The notes under the pieces: model-generated | What the model was told of the DNA's origin: nothing | The model's database searches: none | Seen by the model: only the letters and a program-made list of their open reading frames with translations | In this document: one piece after another, positions 40,470 to 50,217 of the stretch | Layout of the letters: every line of letters starts with the position of its first letter | Numbering within the stretch: position 1 is the first letter of the stretch | NCBI RefSeq assembly: GCF_904061905.1 | Contig: NZ_CAJFCI010000077.1 | Coordinates: forward strand, 62,001 to 126,000 | Length of the DNA stretch: 64,000 bases | Direction of reading: 5' to 3' | DNA from: Zestomonas carbonaria | GTDB taxonomy: Bacteria; Pseudomonadota; Gammaproteobacteria; Pseudomonadales; Pseudomonadaceae | Translations under genes and position numbers: made by a program

Positions 40470-42020
40470 TCAATGGGCCGCGCCGCCGGTGGTTCCGGGC
40501 GGCAGAGGGCGGGTCAGCAGTACGGCGAGCATGCTGACGCCGAGGGCGATGCCGATGAAGTGGAAGGCGTCGTTGTAGGCCATGATCGCCGCCTGCTGGT
40601 GGGCGATTTCGCTGAGCTTGCCGAGCGCGGCCTGCTCGCTGCCGAGCCGCTCGGTGAGCAGCGCCAGGCGTTCGGCGACCTGCGGGTTGCTCGGGACCAG
40701 GGATTCGCGCAGGTAGTCGAAATACACCTTGGCGCGGCTGTCGAGCAGGGTGGCCAGCAGGGCGATGCCGATGGCGCCGCCGAGGTTGCGCAGGATGTTG
40801 AACAGGCTCGAAGCCGAGCCGGCGTCCTGCGGCAGGATGTAGGCGGTGGCGATCAGCGAGACGGTCACCATCACCAGCGGCTGGCCGAGGGCGCGGATGA
40901 TCTGGATATGGTTGAACTGCTCGCCGGCGAAGTCCAGGTTGAGTACCCCGGAGGCGAAACTGGCGAAGCCGAACAGGCCGAAACCGGCGGCGCACAGCAG
41001 TTTCGGGCTGATCACCTTCATCAGCTTGGGCACCAGCGGGATCAGGAACAACTGGGGAATGCCCATCCACATGATCACCTCGCCGATCTGCAGCGCGTTG
41101 TAGCCCTGGATCTGCGCCAGGTAGAGCGGCAGCACGTAGATCGAACCGTACAGGCCGATGCCCAGGCCGACGCTGGAGATGCTCGACAGGCCGAAGTTGC
41201 GCTCGCGCAGCACACCCAGGTTGATCAGCGGGTTGGGCTTCGACAGTTGCAGGATGACGAACAGCATCAGGCTGACCAGGGCGATGCTGCCCAGGCCGAC
41301 GATCAGTTGCGACTCCAGCCAGTCCTTGCGGTGGCCTTCCTCGAGGAACACCTGGAGGCAGCCCAGCCCGACGCCGAGGGTGACGATGCCGGCATAGTCG
41401 GTGGTCTTCAGCAGTTCCCAGTGCGGTGCCTTCTTCTCCAGGCCGTAGAGCAGCCCGGCGATCATCAGCAGGCCCGGCGGGATGTTGATATAGAAGATGT
41501 ATTCCCAGCCCCAGTTCTCGGTCAGCCAGCCGCCCAGGGTCGGTCCGATCGACGGCGCGAAGGTGGCGGTGATGGCGAACAGCGCCATGCCCTTGGCGCG
41601 GTGGTGCTCGGGCAGCTTGATCAGCGTCAGGGTGAAGGCCAGCGGGATCAGCGCGCCGCCGGTGAAGCCCTGCATGGCGCGGAACACGATCATGCTCTCC
41701 AGGCTCCAGGCCATCGAGCAGAGCAGCGAGGAGGCCAGGAAGCCCAGCGACACCCAGAGTGCCAGGCGCCGCGCCGACAGCAACTGCACCAGCCAGGCGG
41801 TGAGCGGGATCATGATGATCTCCGCCACCAGGTAGGAGGTGGAAATCCACGAACCTTCTTCCAGGGTGGCCGACAGCGCGCCCTGGATGTCCTTGAGCGA
41901 GGAGTTGGTGATCTGGATGTCCAGCACCGCCATGAAGGCGCCGAGCATGGCGCTCATCACCGCGATCCAGTCGCGGCGCGTGGGTTCGGCGGTAGGGCGG
42001 ATCAGCGCATCAGCCGCCAC
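40470..42020 (-). CDS. emrB: DHA2-family MFS drug transporter (EmrB/QacA type)
   Basis: A 516-residue inner-membrane proton antiporter with about 14 helices. It starts at a GTG (VAADALIRPTAEPTRRDW) and continues MSAMLGAFMAVLDIQITNSSL, the DHA2 signature in the first helix, ending LARPL-like LTRPLPPG. It overlaps the upstream HlyD-family gene by 11 bases on the minus strand, so the two are coupled. With the adaptor it would form an EmrAB-type efflux system needing a TolC-like outer-membrane channel, which is not encoded here. Confidence 0.88.
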   Translation of the reverse strand: MAADALIRPTAEPTRRDWIAVMSAMLGAFMAVLDIQITNSSLKDIQGALSATLEEGSWISTSYLVAEIIMIPLTAWLVQLLSARRLALWVSLGFLASSLLCSMAWSLESMIVFRAMQGFTGGALIPLAFTLTLIKLPEHHRAKGMALFAITATFAPSIGPTLGGWLTENWGWEYIFYINIPPGLLMIAGLLYGLEKKAPHWELLKTTDYAGIVTLGVGLGCLQVFLEEGHRKDWLESQLIVGLGSIALVSLMLFVILQLSKPNPLINLGVLRERNFGLSSISSVGLGIGLYGSIYVLPLYLAQIQGYNALQIGEVIMWMGIPQLFLIPLVPKLMKVISPKLLCAAGFGLFGFASFASGVLNLDFAGEQFNHIQIIRALGQPLVMVTVSLIATAYILPQDAGSASSLFNILRNLGGAIGIALLATLLDSRAKVYFDYLRESLVPSNPQVAERLALLTERLGSEQAALGKLSEIAHQQAAIMAYNDAFHFIGIALGVSMLAVLLTRPLPPGTTGGAAH

Positions 42021-43056
42021 TGGCTTCGGCCTTCAGGCTCACCTTGACCAGCACCGACATGCCGGGACGGATCTTGCCGCGCAACGGGTTGTCGGCGGAG
42101 AAGGTCAGCTTCACCGGAATGCGTTGCACCACCTTGGTGAAGTTGCCGGTGGCGTTGTCCGGCGGCAGCAGGCTGAACTGCGCGCCGGAAGCGGCGAACA
42201 GGCTGTCCACGCGGCCCTCGATGGGCGTGTCGGGGAAGCTGTCGAACACCAGCTCGGCCGGCTGGCCGGCGTGCATGCGGCCGATCTGGGTTTCCTTGAA
42301 GTTGGCCTGGATCCAGATGTCCTCGTCCGGCACCACCGACAGCAGGTAGGCGCCGGCCTGCACGAACTGGCCGTTGCGCGCGGAGCGCTGGCCGACCAGG
42401 CCGCTGATCGGCGCGTGGATCTCGGTGCGCGACAGGTTCAGCTCGGCCTGGGCCAGTTCCGCGCGGGCGGTGGCGAGCAGCGCGTCGAGGCGCTTGAGCT
42501 CGGCATTCAGGGTGTCGACCTGTTGGCGCTGGGCGTCGAGATCGGCCTGCGCCTTGGACACCCGCGAACGAGCCACGTGGCTGTCGGCGACCAGGGTGGT
42601 GACGCGCTCCTCGGAGACGTAGCCAGGCTTGCGCAGGGTCTGTGCGCGGGACAGGTCGAGCTGGGCGCGGCCCAGGGTCGCCTGGCTGGCCGCGAGGTCC
42701 GCCTGGCTGGCGGCGATCAGGCTGGCCTGCTGGGTCAGCTTGCTCTGCGCCTGGGTCCGCTCTGCCTCGCGGGTGGCCAGGTTGGCGCGGGCGCGTTCGA
42801 CGGCGAGCCGGAAATCGTCGGCTTCCAGCCTCACCAGCAACTGACCTTTCTCCACGTGCTGGTTGTCGTGCACCAGCACTTCGTCGATCCGCGCGGCGAG
42901 CTGGCTGGATACACGGGTGATCTCGCCCTGCACATAGGCATTGTCGGTGGTTTCGACGAAGCGGCTGACGAAGAACCAGTGGGCGAGCAGGGCGGCGGCG
43001 ACCAGGCCGAGGAGGGCGAGGAAGATCGTCAGGCGGCGTTGCAGTTGGGCAGGCAT
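42010..43056 (-). CDS. emrA: HlyD/EmrA-family membrane fusion protein
   Basis: A 348-residue periplasmic adaptor for the adjacent MFS pump. It has an N-terminal anchor helix (LTIFLALLGLVAAALLAHWF), a barrel-sandwich/lipoyl half (TDNAYVQGEITRVSSQ, VLVHDNQHVEKGQLLVRLEA), a long alpha-helical hairpin rich in Gln/Ala/Arg, and the second lipoyl half IHAPISGLVGQRSARNGQ. The ATG is at 43056. Divergent from a LysR regulator 105 bases away, which probably controls it. Confidence 0.9.
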   Translation of the reverse strand: MPAQLQRRLTIFLALLGLVAAALLAHWFFVSRFVETTDNAYVQGEITRVSSQLAARIDEVLVHDNQHVEKGQLLVRLEADDFRLAVERARANLATREAERTQAQSKLTQQASLIAASQADLAASQATLGRAQLDLSRAQTLRKPGYVSEERVTTLVADSHVARSRVSKAQADLDAQRQQVDTLNAELKRLDALLATARAELAQAELNLSRTEIHAPISGLVGQRSARNGQFVQAGAYLLSVVPDEDIWIQANFKETQIGRMHAGQPAELVFDSFPDTPIEGRVDSLFAASGAQFSLLPPDNATGNFTKVVQRIPVKLTFSADNPLRGKIRPGMSVLVKVSLKAEASGG

Positions 43057-43161
43057 GCGGATGCTCGAAAGGCGGGCAAAAGTGTGAGGAAATTTAACAG
43101 TGTTCCATGCAAGTCAGTAGCCGCTACACTCCGGAAACTTTGTTGCTTATGGGGAACAATA

Positions 43162-44082
43162 ATGGGGCTGGATGATGCCCTGGTGTTCACGCGCGTCGTG
43201 GAGTGCCACAGCTTTACCCTTGCCGCCCAGGTGCTGGGCATGCAGAAGTCGACGGTCAGCCGGCGGATCGCCCTGCTCGAAGAGCGTCTCGGCGTGCGGC
43301 TGCTCAACCGCACCACGCGCAAGTTGCGCCTGACCGAGGTGGGCCAGGCCTACTACGAGCGCTGTCGGCAGATCATGCTGGACTTCGCCGAGGCCGAGCA
43401 GGCGGTGATGCAGTTGCAGCAGGAACCGGCGGGGCTGCTGCGAATCACCGCGCCGATCGAGTTCGGCCAGTTGTTCCTCGGCCGCGTGCTCGGCGCCTTC
43501 ATGCGCCAATACCCGCAGATCACCGCCGAAGTGGAGCTTACTTCGCGTAACGTGGACGTGGTGGAGGAGGGCGTGGACATCGCCATCACGCTCGGCCAGC
43601 CGCAGGACTCCACACTGATCGCTCGCAAGTTGTTCGAGAGCCGGCGCTGCTTCTATGCCAGCCCGGGCTACCTGAAAGCCCACGGCACGCCGCTGGCGAC
43701 CGCCGACCTGGCCGGCCATCGGGCGATCCTGCTGCCCAGCGACTCGCAGCGCTACTGGCCGCTGCTGAGCGAGAACGTGCCCTGCCAGCGGGTGCTGTTC
43801 TGCAACAACATCACCTTCGTGCGCGAGGCGGCGATCGCCGGGGCCGGTATCTGCGGACTGCCGGCGATGATCTGCGAGGAGGCGCTGGAGGACGGGACGC
43901 TGGTGCAACTGCTGCCGCAGGCGCAACTGCCTTCCGGCGAAATCTATGCGATCTACCCGTCGCGGCGTTTCCAGGCGATGAAGGTCAAGGCCTTCCTCGA
44001 TTTCCTCATGGGCAGCCTGCCGGTGGGCGAGGGCCTTGTGCTGGAGCCGGCGTCGGTCCGCCTGATAACATCGCGCCTTTGA
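43162..44082 (+). CDS. LysR-family transcriptional regulator (divergent from emrAB)
   Basis: A 306-residue LTTR. The N-terminal winged helix-turn-helix is at about residues 3-60 (FTLAAQVLGMQKSTVSRRIA, LGVRLLNRTTRKLRLTEVG), and the rest is the two-lobed effector domain (GLLRITAPIEFGQL, YPQITAEVELTSRNVDVVEEGVDIAI). The group resembles regulators of efflux and oxidoreductase genes. It starts at ATG 43162 with GGGGAA upstream. By position it most likely controls the divergent emrAB pair; the inducer is unknown. Confidence 0.9.
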   Translation: MGLDDALVFTRVVECHSFTLAAQVLGMQKSTVSRRIALLEERLGVRLLNRTTRKLRLTEVGQAYYERCRQIMLDFAEAEQAVMQLQQEPAGLLRITAPIEFGQLFLGRVLGAFMRQYPQITAEVELTSRNVDVVEEGVDIAITLGQPQDSTLIARKLFESRRCFYASPGYLKAHGTPLATADLAGHRAILLPSDSQRYWPLLSENVPCQRVLFCNNITFVREAAIAGAGICGLPAMICEEALEDGTLVQLLPQAQLPSGEIYAIYPSRRFQAMKVKAFLDFLMGSLPVGEGLVLEPASVRLITSRL

Positions 44083-44120
44083 TCCATCCTTCGTTTCGCC
44101 CCTCTTTTCGAGAGACTTCC

Positions 44121-45602
<1,482 letters not shown>

Positions 45603-45665
45603 GTCGTTATGGGGTAAGTGGTTGTTCTAACGACGAAAATTTTTCACTGCGGTGGAAAAATTCTG

Positions 45666-45694
45666 TTGACAGCCCGCAGGTGCGCCCCTAATAT
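45666..45694 (+). promoter_or_regulatory. Near-consensus sigma-70 promoter of the tRNA operon
   Basis: A perfect TTGACA (45666-45671) is separated by exactly 17 bases from TAATAT (45689-45694), and a GC-rich stretch GCGCCCC follows immediately. A strong core promoter with a GC-rich discriminator is the classic arrangement of stringently (ppGpp/DksA) controlled stable-RNA promoters. It lies about 19 bases upstream of the first tRNA-Ala. Confidence 0.9.
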
Positions 45695-45712
45695 GCGCCC
45701 CGTCCAAGCGAC

Positions 45713-45788
<76 letters not shown>

Positions 45789-45837
45789 AGTTTGCCGCCG
45801 AACGAATTCCAGCGCGTTCGGTCTGATTGAAGGATTT

Positions 45838-45913
45838 GTCCCCTTCGTCTAGTGGCCTAGGACACCGCCCTTTCACGGCGGTAACAGGGGTTCGAGTCCC
45901 CTAGGGGACGCCA
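45838..45913 (+). tRNA. tRNA-Glu (anticodon TTC), copy 1
   Basis: A 76-base cloverleaf from GTCCCCTTCGTCTAG to GGGGACGCCA. The anticodon stem CCGCC/GGCGG encloses CTTTCAC, giving TTC. It lies downstream of gltX in the tRNA operon. Confidence 0.97.
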
Positions 45914-45956
45914 CTTCACGCAGTGCTCGCACTGCACGTCGAGAGACGCAAAATCC

Positions 45957-46032
<76 letters not shown>

Positions 46033-46081
46033 ATCACCACACAAGGCCAGCCCCGTGCTGGCCTTGTTCATCGAAGGTTTC

Positions 46082-46157
46082 GTCCCCTTCGTCTAGTGGC
46101 CTAGGACACCGCCCTTTCACGGCGGTAACAGGGGTTCGAGTCCCCTAGGGGACGCCA
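46082..46157 (+). tRNA. tRNA-Glu (anticodon TTC), copy 2
   Basis: This is the second copy of the TTC tRNA-Glu, identical to that at 45838-45913. It is the last tRNA of the operon before the terminator. Confidence 0.97.
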
Positions 46158-46181
46158 TTTTCCCGCCCTGCGGGAGTTTCG

Positions 46182-46212
46182 AAGGGTCATTCCAATGTGA
46201 ATGGCCCTTTTT
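46182..46212 (+). terminator. Rho-independent terminator of the tRNA operon
   Basis: An 11-bp stem (AAGGGTCATTC at 46182-46192, GAATGGCCCTT at 46199-46209, one G-T pair) with loop CAATGT is followed by T residues. Confidence 0.9.
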
Positions 46213-46326
46213 GTTTTCTGCTCCCGGCATCTGCAGGCGGCCCTGCTCCGTAGGGTGCGCCGGTGGGCTTGGGTGGGGCGCCGCGATGGCGCATCATCGG
46301 GGCATCCGCTGCATCGATGAGTCCCC

Positions 46327-47013
46327 ATGACGATATCCCCCTCGCTGTTGTCATTTCCCGATCGTGAAAGCTGTGTCCGCCAACTGGCCGACGATCTCGG
46401 TCTGCAACTGCGCCAGACCCTGGCGACGAGGCCGCGCGCCGGCCTTCTGTTGCCCGGTGGCAGCAGCCCGCAGCTCTTGTTGCCGCTGTTGCGCGGACAG
46501 GCGCTGGACTGGGACAGGGTCGACCTGAGCCCGACGGATGAGCGCTGGGTGGCGAGCGATGATCCGGCCAGCAACTGGCGGTTGCTGAGCGCTGGCCTGC
46601 CACGGGCCCATTGCCTTGATCCGCGCCAGGCTTCCGCCCCGGAAGCGGCCGCCATCGGCTGGGCGCAACACCTGGGCGGCTGGCATCCCTTCGCGGCGGT
46701 GCTGCTGGGCATGGGCGAGGATGGCCACTTCGCCTCGCTGTTCCCCGGCATGCCTGGGCTGGCCGCCGCGCTGGACCCGCAAGCGCAGCCCGGTGCATTG
46801 CCCGGCCTGGCGCCGAGCGAACCACGCCAGCGCCTGTCGCTGAACCTGAGCATGCTGTGCGACAGCGGCTGGCTGGGACTGCTGGCCTTCGGAGAGTGCA
46901 AGCGCGAACTGCTCGACGCGGTGCTGCTCGACGAGCCCCGGAGTCGCGATCTGCCCATTCACGCGTTGGCCTGGCAGGTGCGCCAGCCGCTGCGTATCTA
47001 CTGGGCACCCTGA
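46327..47013 (+). CDS. pgl: 6-phosphogluconolactonase
   Basis: Pgl hydrolyses 6-phosphogluconolactone to 6-phosphogluconate, feeding the Entner-Doudoroff route. The 228-residue protein has LLPGGSSPQLL, the TDERWV motif, and GMGEDGHFASLFPG, all landmarks of the DevB/Pgl family. It starts MTISPSLLSFPDRESC at 46327. The gene precedes edd and eda here without zwf, which in PAO1 is normally adjacent to pgl. A GTAGGGTGCGCC (46250-46261) upstream resembles half of a REP element. Confidence 0.88.
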   Translation: MTISPSLLSFPDRESCVRQLADDLGLQLRQTLATRPRAGLLLPGGSSPQLLLPLLRGQALDWDRVDLSPTDERWVASDDPASNWRLLSAGLPRAHCLDPRQASAPEAAAIGWAQHLGGWHPFAAVLLGMGEDGHFASLFPGMPGLAAALDPQAQPGALPGLAPSEPRQRLSLNLSMLCDSGWLGLLAFGECKRELLDAVLLDEPRSRDLPIHALAWQVRQPLRIYWAP

Positions 47014-47026
47014 CAGACCTGGCACC

Positions 47027-47085
47027 TACGTGGGCTTCAGCCCGCCAGCATGGTCCGCTTGGTGGGTTGAAGCCCACCCTGCGTG
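47027..47085. repeat. Degenerate REPIN-like element, family A copy 3
   Basis: The arms TGGGCTTCAGCCC and GGGTTGAAGCCCACCCT correspond to the family A repeats at 36430 and 40396, but the left GTAG head has become CTACG and several pairs are mismatched. It lies in the pgl-edd gap. Confidence 0.65.
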
Positions 47086-47177
47086 GAACGCCATGCATCC
47101 GACCTGGCGTCCCGAATGATCGAAACGAGTCCCGAACCGTTACACTGCCGGGTAGTAGTCCGTCATCGGAAATCGTC

Positions 47178-48998
47178 ATGCCGCATCCCGTCGTCGAACA
47201 GGTCACCGCTGCCCTCGAGCAGCGTTCCAGCGTCCGCCGCCAGCGTTACCTGGAGCGCCTGCGCGAGGCCGCCGAGCGCGATCCGCGGCGCAAGCTGGGC
47301 TGTTCCAACCTGGCCCACGCGCTGGCCGCGCAGCCGGATGACGCGCGCCTGATCATGAAGCAGGGCGGTGCGCCGCACGTCGCCATCGTCTCCAGCTACA
47401 ATGACCTGCTGTCCGCCCACGCACCACTGCGCGACTACCCGGAGCGCCTCAAGGCCGCGCTGGCCGGGGTTGGCGCCACCGCGCAGTTCGCCGCCGGGGT
47501 GCCGGCCATGTGCGACGGCATCACCCAGGGCGAGGCGGGCATGCAGTTGTCGCTGTTCTCCCGCGACCTGATTGCCCAGGCGACCGCCATCGGCCTGACC
47601 CATGGCATCTTCGACGGCGCCCTGTATCTCGGTGTGTGCGACAAGATCGTCCCCGGCCTGCTGATTGGCGCGCTGACCTTCGGCCACCTGCCGGCGGTAT
47701 TCGTGCCGGCCGGCCCCATGCACTCCGGGCTGGCCAACAAGGAGAAGGCGGCGGTCCGCCAGCGCTTCGTGCGCGGCGAAGCCAGCCGCGACGAACTGCT
47801 GGCCGCCGAGCAGGCTGCTTATCACCAGGACGGCACCTGCACCTTCTATGGCACCGCCAACACCAACCAGTTGCTGATGGAGGCCATGGGGCTGCACGTG
47901 CCGGGCAGCGCTTTCGTCCATCCGCACACGCCGTTGCGCGATGCCCTGACCGACGAGGCCGCGCGTCTGGTGGCGCGTAACAGCCGCCAGGGCGAGCGCT
48001 ACCTGCCGCTGGGTGAGCAGGTCGATGCGCGGGTGCTGATCAATGCCGTGGTGGCCCTGCTGGCCAGCGGCGGGTCGACCAATCATGGCCTGCACCTGCC
48101 GGCCATCGCCCGGGCTGCCGGTTACGAGCTGGCCTGGGAGGATTTCGCCGCCTTGTCGAAGGTGGTTCCGTTGCTGGCGCGGGTCTACCCCAACGGCGCG
48201 GCGGACGTGAACCAGTTCCAGGCCGCCGGCGGGCCGGCATGGATCATCCGCGAACTGCTCGGCGCCGGGCTGCTGCACGGCGAGGTGCCCACCGTCGCCG
48301 GCGAGGGCCTGCGGGATTACGCCCGCGAACCCTGGCTGGAGGAGGGGAGGCTGGCCTGGCGCGATCTGCCGGCGGAGAGTCCGGCGCCGGATATCGTCCG
48401 CCGCATCGACCGGCCGTTCGTGGCCGATGGCGGTTTCGTGCTGCTGCGCGGCAACCTCGGGCGCGCCATGCTCAAGACCTCGGCGGTCGACCCCGCGCAC
48501 TGGCGGGTGAGGGCGCCGGCGCGGGTGTTCGATAGCGAGGCGGCGGTACAGGCCGCCTATGCGGCGGGCGAACTGACCGGTGACCTAGTCCTGGTGGTGC
48601 GCTTCCAAGGCCCACGTGCCAATGGCATGCCCGAGCTGCACAAGCTGATGCCGCTGCTGGCCAACCTGCAACAGGCGGGGCAGCAGGTGTCGCTGGTCAC
48701 CGACGGGCGCCTGTCCGGCGCTTCCGGCCAGGTGCCCGGCGCCCTGCACCTGACCCCGGAGGCCACTGGCGGCGGGCCGCTCGCCAAGGTGTGCGATGGT
48801 GACTGGATCGAGCTGGACGCGCGCCAGGGTGTGTTGCGTCTGGAAGTGGAGGATGACGTCCTTCGGAGTCGTGAGGCGGCCGTCGCTCCCGTCGGGCTGG
48901 CCGCCGGCTATGGATTGGAATTGTTCGCGGCGCAGCGCCATCTGGTCGGACCGGCCGATCAGGGCGCTTCGACGCTGTCGTGGGATTGCGTGGAGTGA
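47178..48998 (+). CDS. edd: Phosphogluconate dehydratase
   Basis: Edd dehydrates 6-phosphogluconate to 2-keto-3-deoxy-6-phosphogluconate using a [4Fe-4S] cluster. The 606-residue IlvD/Edd-family protein includes SYNDLLSAHAPLRDYPE, MCDGITQGEAGMQLSLFSRD, GVCDKIVPGLL, CTFYGTANTNQ and near the C-terminus TDGRLSGASGQVPGA. The conserved cysteines in MCDG, GVCDK and GTCTFYG are present. The ATG at 47178 is the family start (MPHPVVEQVT). It ends five bases before eda. Confidence 0.95.
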   Translation: MPHPVVEQVTAALEQRSSVRRQRYLERLREAAERDPRRKLGCSNLAHALAAQPDDARLIMKQGGAPHVAIVSSYNDLLSAHAPLRDYPERLKAALAGVGATAQFAAGVPAMCDGITQGEAGMQLSLFSRDLIAQATAIGLTHGIFDGALYLGVCDKIVPGLLIGALTFGHLPAVFVPAGPMHSGLANKEKAAVRQRFVRGEASRDELLAAEQAAYHQDGTCTFYGTANTNQLLMEAMGLHVPGSAFVHPHTPLRDALTDEAARLVARNSRQGERYLPLGEQVDARVLINAVVALLASGGSTNHGLHLPAIARAAGYELAWEDFAALSKVVPLLARVYPNGAADVNQFQAAGGPAWIIRELLGAGLLHGEVPTVAGEGLRDYAREPWLEEGRLAWRDLPAESPAPDIVRRIDRPFVADGGFVLLRGNLGRAMLKTSAVDPAHWRVRAPARVFDSEAAVQAAYAAGELTGDLVLVVRFQGPRANGMPELHKLMPLLANLQQAGQQVSLVTDGRLSGASGQVPGALHLTPEATGGGPLAKVCDGDWIELDARQGVLRLEVEDDVLRSREAAVAPVGLAAGYGLELFAAQRHLVGPADQGASTLSWDCVE

Positions 48999-49003
48999 AG
49001 AGC

Positions 49004-49654
49004 ATGACCCTGAGGATGGATGAGGTGCTGCAACAGGCCCGCCCGGTGCTGCCGGTGCTGGTGATCGAGGATGTCAGCCTGGCGCTCGACGTGGCTCGTG
49101 CGCTGCACGCCGGTGGTGTGAGCGTGCTGGAAGTGACCCTGCGCACACCGCGCGCGCTGGATGCTGTGGCGGCGATCCGCAAGGAGTTGCCGGAGGTTCT
49201 GGTCGGCGCCGGCACCCTGATCCACACCGAACAGTTCCTCGAGGCGCGCGAGGCGGGTGCCCAGTTCGCCGTCAGCCCCGGCTGCACGGAGCGTCTGGCG
49301 GCGGCGGCGGAGGATTCCGGGTTGCCCTATCTGCCGGGCGTGATGACGCCCTCGGAAGTGCTGCTGGCGCTGGAGTACGGCTACCGCTCGCTGAAGCTGT
49401 TCCCGGCCAACGGCAACGCCAGCGTGAAGATGCTGAAGAGTTTCAAGGGGCCGTTCACCGGTATCCGCTTCTGTCCCACTGGCGGCGTCACCCCGGACAA
49501 CCTGCTGAGTTTCCTGCGCCTGCCCAACGTCGCCTGCGTCGGCGGCACCTGGGTGGCGCCGGCCAACCTGATCCGCGCCCGCGCCTGGGACCAGATCACC
49601 CAACTGGCCGCCGAAGCCTGCGAGCTGGCCAGCAGCCTGGAGCATCACGCATGA
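49004..49654 (+). CDS. eda: KDPG aldolase (2-keto-3-deoxy-6-phosphogluconate aldolase)
   Basis: Eda cleaves KDPG to pyruvate and glyceraldehyde-3-phosphate. The 216-residue TIM-barrel protein has catalytic Glu43 in LEVTLRTPRAL and the Schiff-base Lys131 in RSLKLFPANG. VGAGTLI and CPTGGVTPDNL also match the family. The ATG at 49004 follows the edd stop closely, with GGAGTGAAG as ribosome site. It forms an edd-eda unit and overlaps the thioesterase start by four bases. PAO1 has an eda-like gene (PA3131) at the equivalent position. Confidence 0.95.
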   Translation: MTLRMDEVLQQARPVLPVLVIEDVSLALDVARALHAGGVSVLEVTLRTPRALDAVAAIRKELPEVLVGAGTLIHTEQFLEAREAGAQFAVSPGCTERLAAAAEDSGLPYLPGVMTPSEVLLALEYGYRSLKLFPANGNASVKMLKSFKGPFTGIRFCPTGGVTPDNLLSFLRLPNVACVGGTWVAPANLIRARAWDQITQLAAEACELASSLEHHA

Positions 49655-50100
49655 ACTGGGATTTGCCGACGCCCTTCACCATCGACCTCAAGGTCGCCGC
49701 CGATGACATCGACGGCCTCGGCCACGCCAATAACGCCGCCTACGTCACCTGGATGGAGCGCTGCGCCTGGCGCCACTCGCAGAGCCTGGGGCTGGATCTG
49801 GTCGAGTACCGCCGGCTGGACCGTGCCATGGCGGTGCTGCGCCACGAGATCGACTACCTGGCCAGCGCCTACGAGGACGACGAGTTGCAGATCGGTACCT
49901 GGATCGTCGAGTCCGATCATCGTCTGAAGATGACCCGTCGCTTCCAGTTGATCCGCCCGGCCGATGCCACCACCCTGCTGCGCGCGCAGACCACCTTCGT
50001 GTGCATCGAACTGTCGACCGGCAAGCCCAGGCGCATGCCGGCGGAGTTCGTCGAAGGCTACGGGGCGGCGCTGCTGGAGCCCTATCCGCTACAGCTCTGA
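49651..50100 (+). CDS. 4HBT-family acyl-CoA thioesterase
   Basis: A 149-residue hotdog-fold protein starting MNWDLPTPFTIDLKVAADDIDG. The motif GLGHANNAAYVTWMERC is the YbgC/FadM active-site helix with the catalytic aspartate, and YLASAYEDDELQIGTWI is the central strand. It hydrolyses acyl-CoA thioesters; the true substrate cannot be read. The ATGA overlap with eda suggests co-translation. Confidence 0.83.
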   Translation: MNWDLPTPFTIDLKVAADDIDGLGHANNAAYVTWMERCAWRHSQSLGLDLVEYRRLDRAMAVLRHEIDYLASAYEDDELQIGTWIVESDHRLKMTRRFQLIRPADATTLLRAQTTFVCIELSTGKPRRMPAEFVEGYGAALLEPYPLQL

Positions 50101-50110
50101 TCCGCCTGAC

Positions 50111-50170
50111 GTAGCCCGGGTGCAATCCGGGAGGAGAGGGAAACTTCTCCCCGGATTTCATCCGGGCTGC
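50111..50170. repeat. REP-like inverted pair, family B
   Basis: The left arm starts GTAGCCCGGGTGCAATCCGG and the right arm CCGGATTTCATCCGGGC is its inverted partner. The GTAG head followed by a palindrome fits a second REP type distinct from family A. It lies between the thioesterase and dusC. Confidence 0.83.
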
Positions 50171-50217
50171 GAACCTTCGCTACAATCGCCGCCCTGAATT
50201 TTCCCGAGCTTGCTGCT

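Noticed and set aside
46240..46270. Half REP-like GTAGGGTGCGCC before pgl
   Set aside because: Only one clear arm is present; the putative inverted mate (GGCGCATC) is short and imperfect, so I did not list it as an element.
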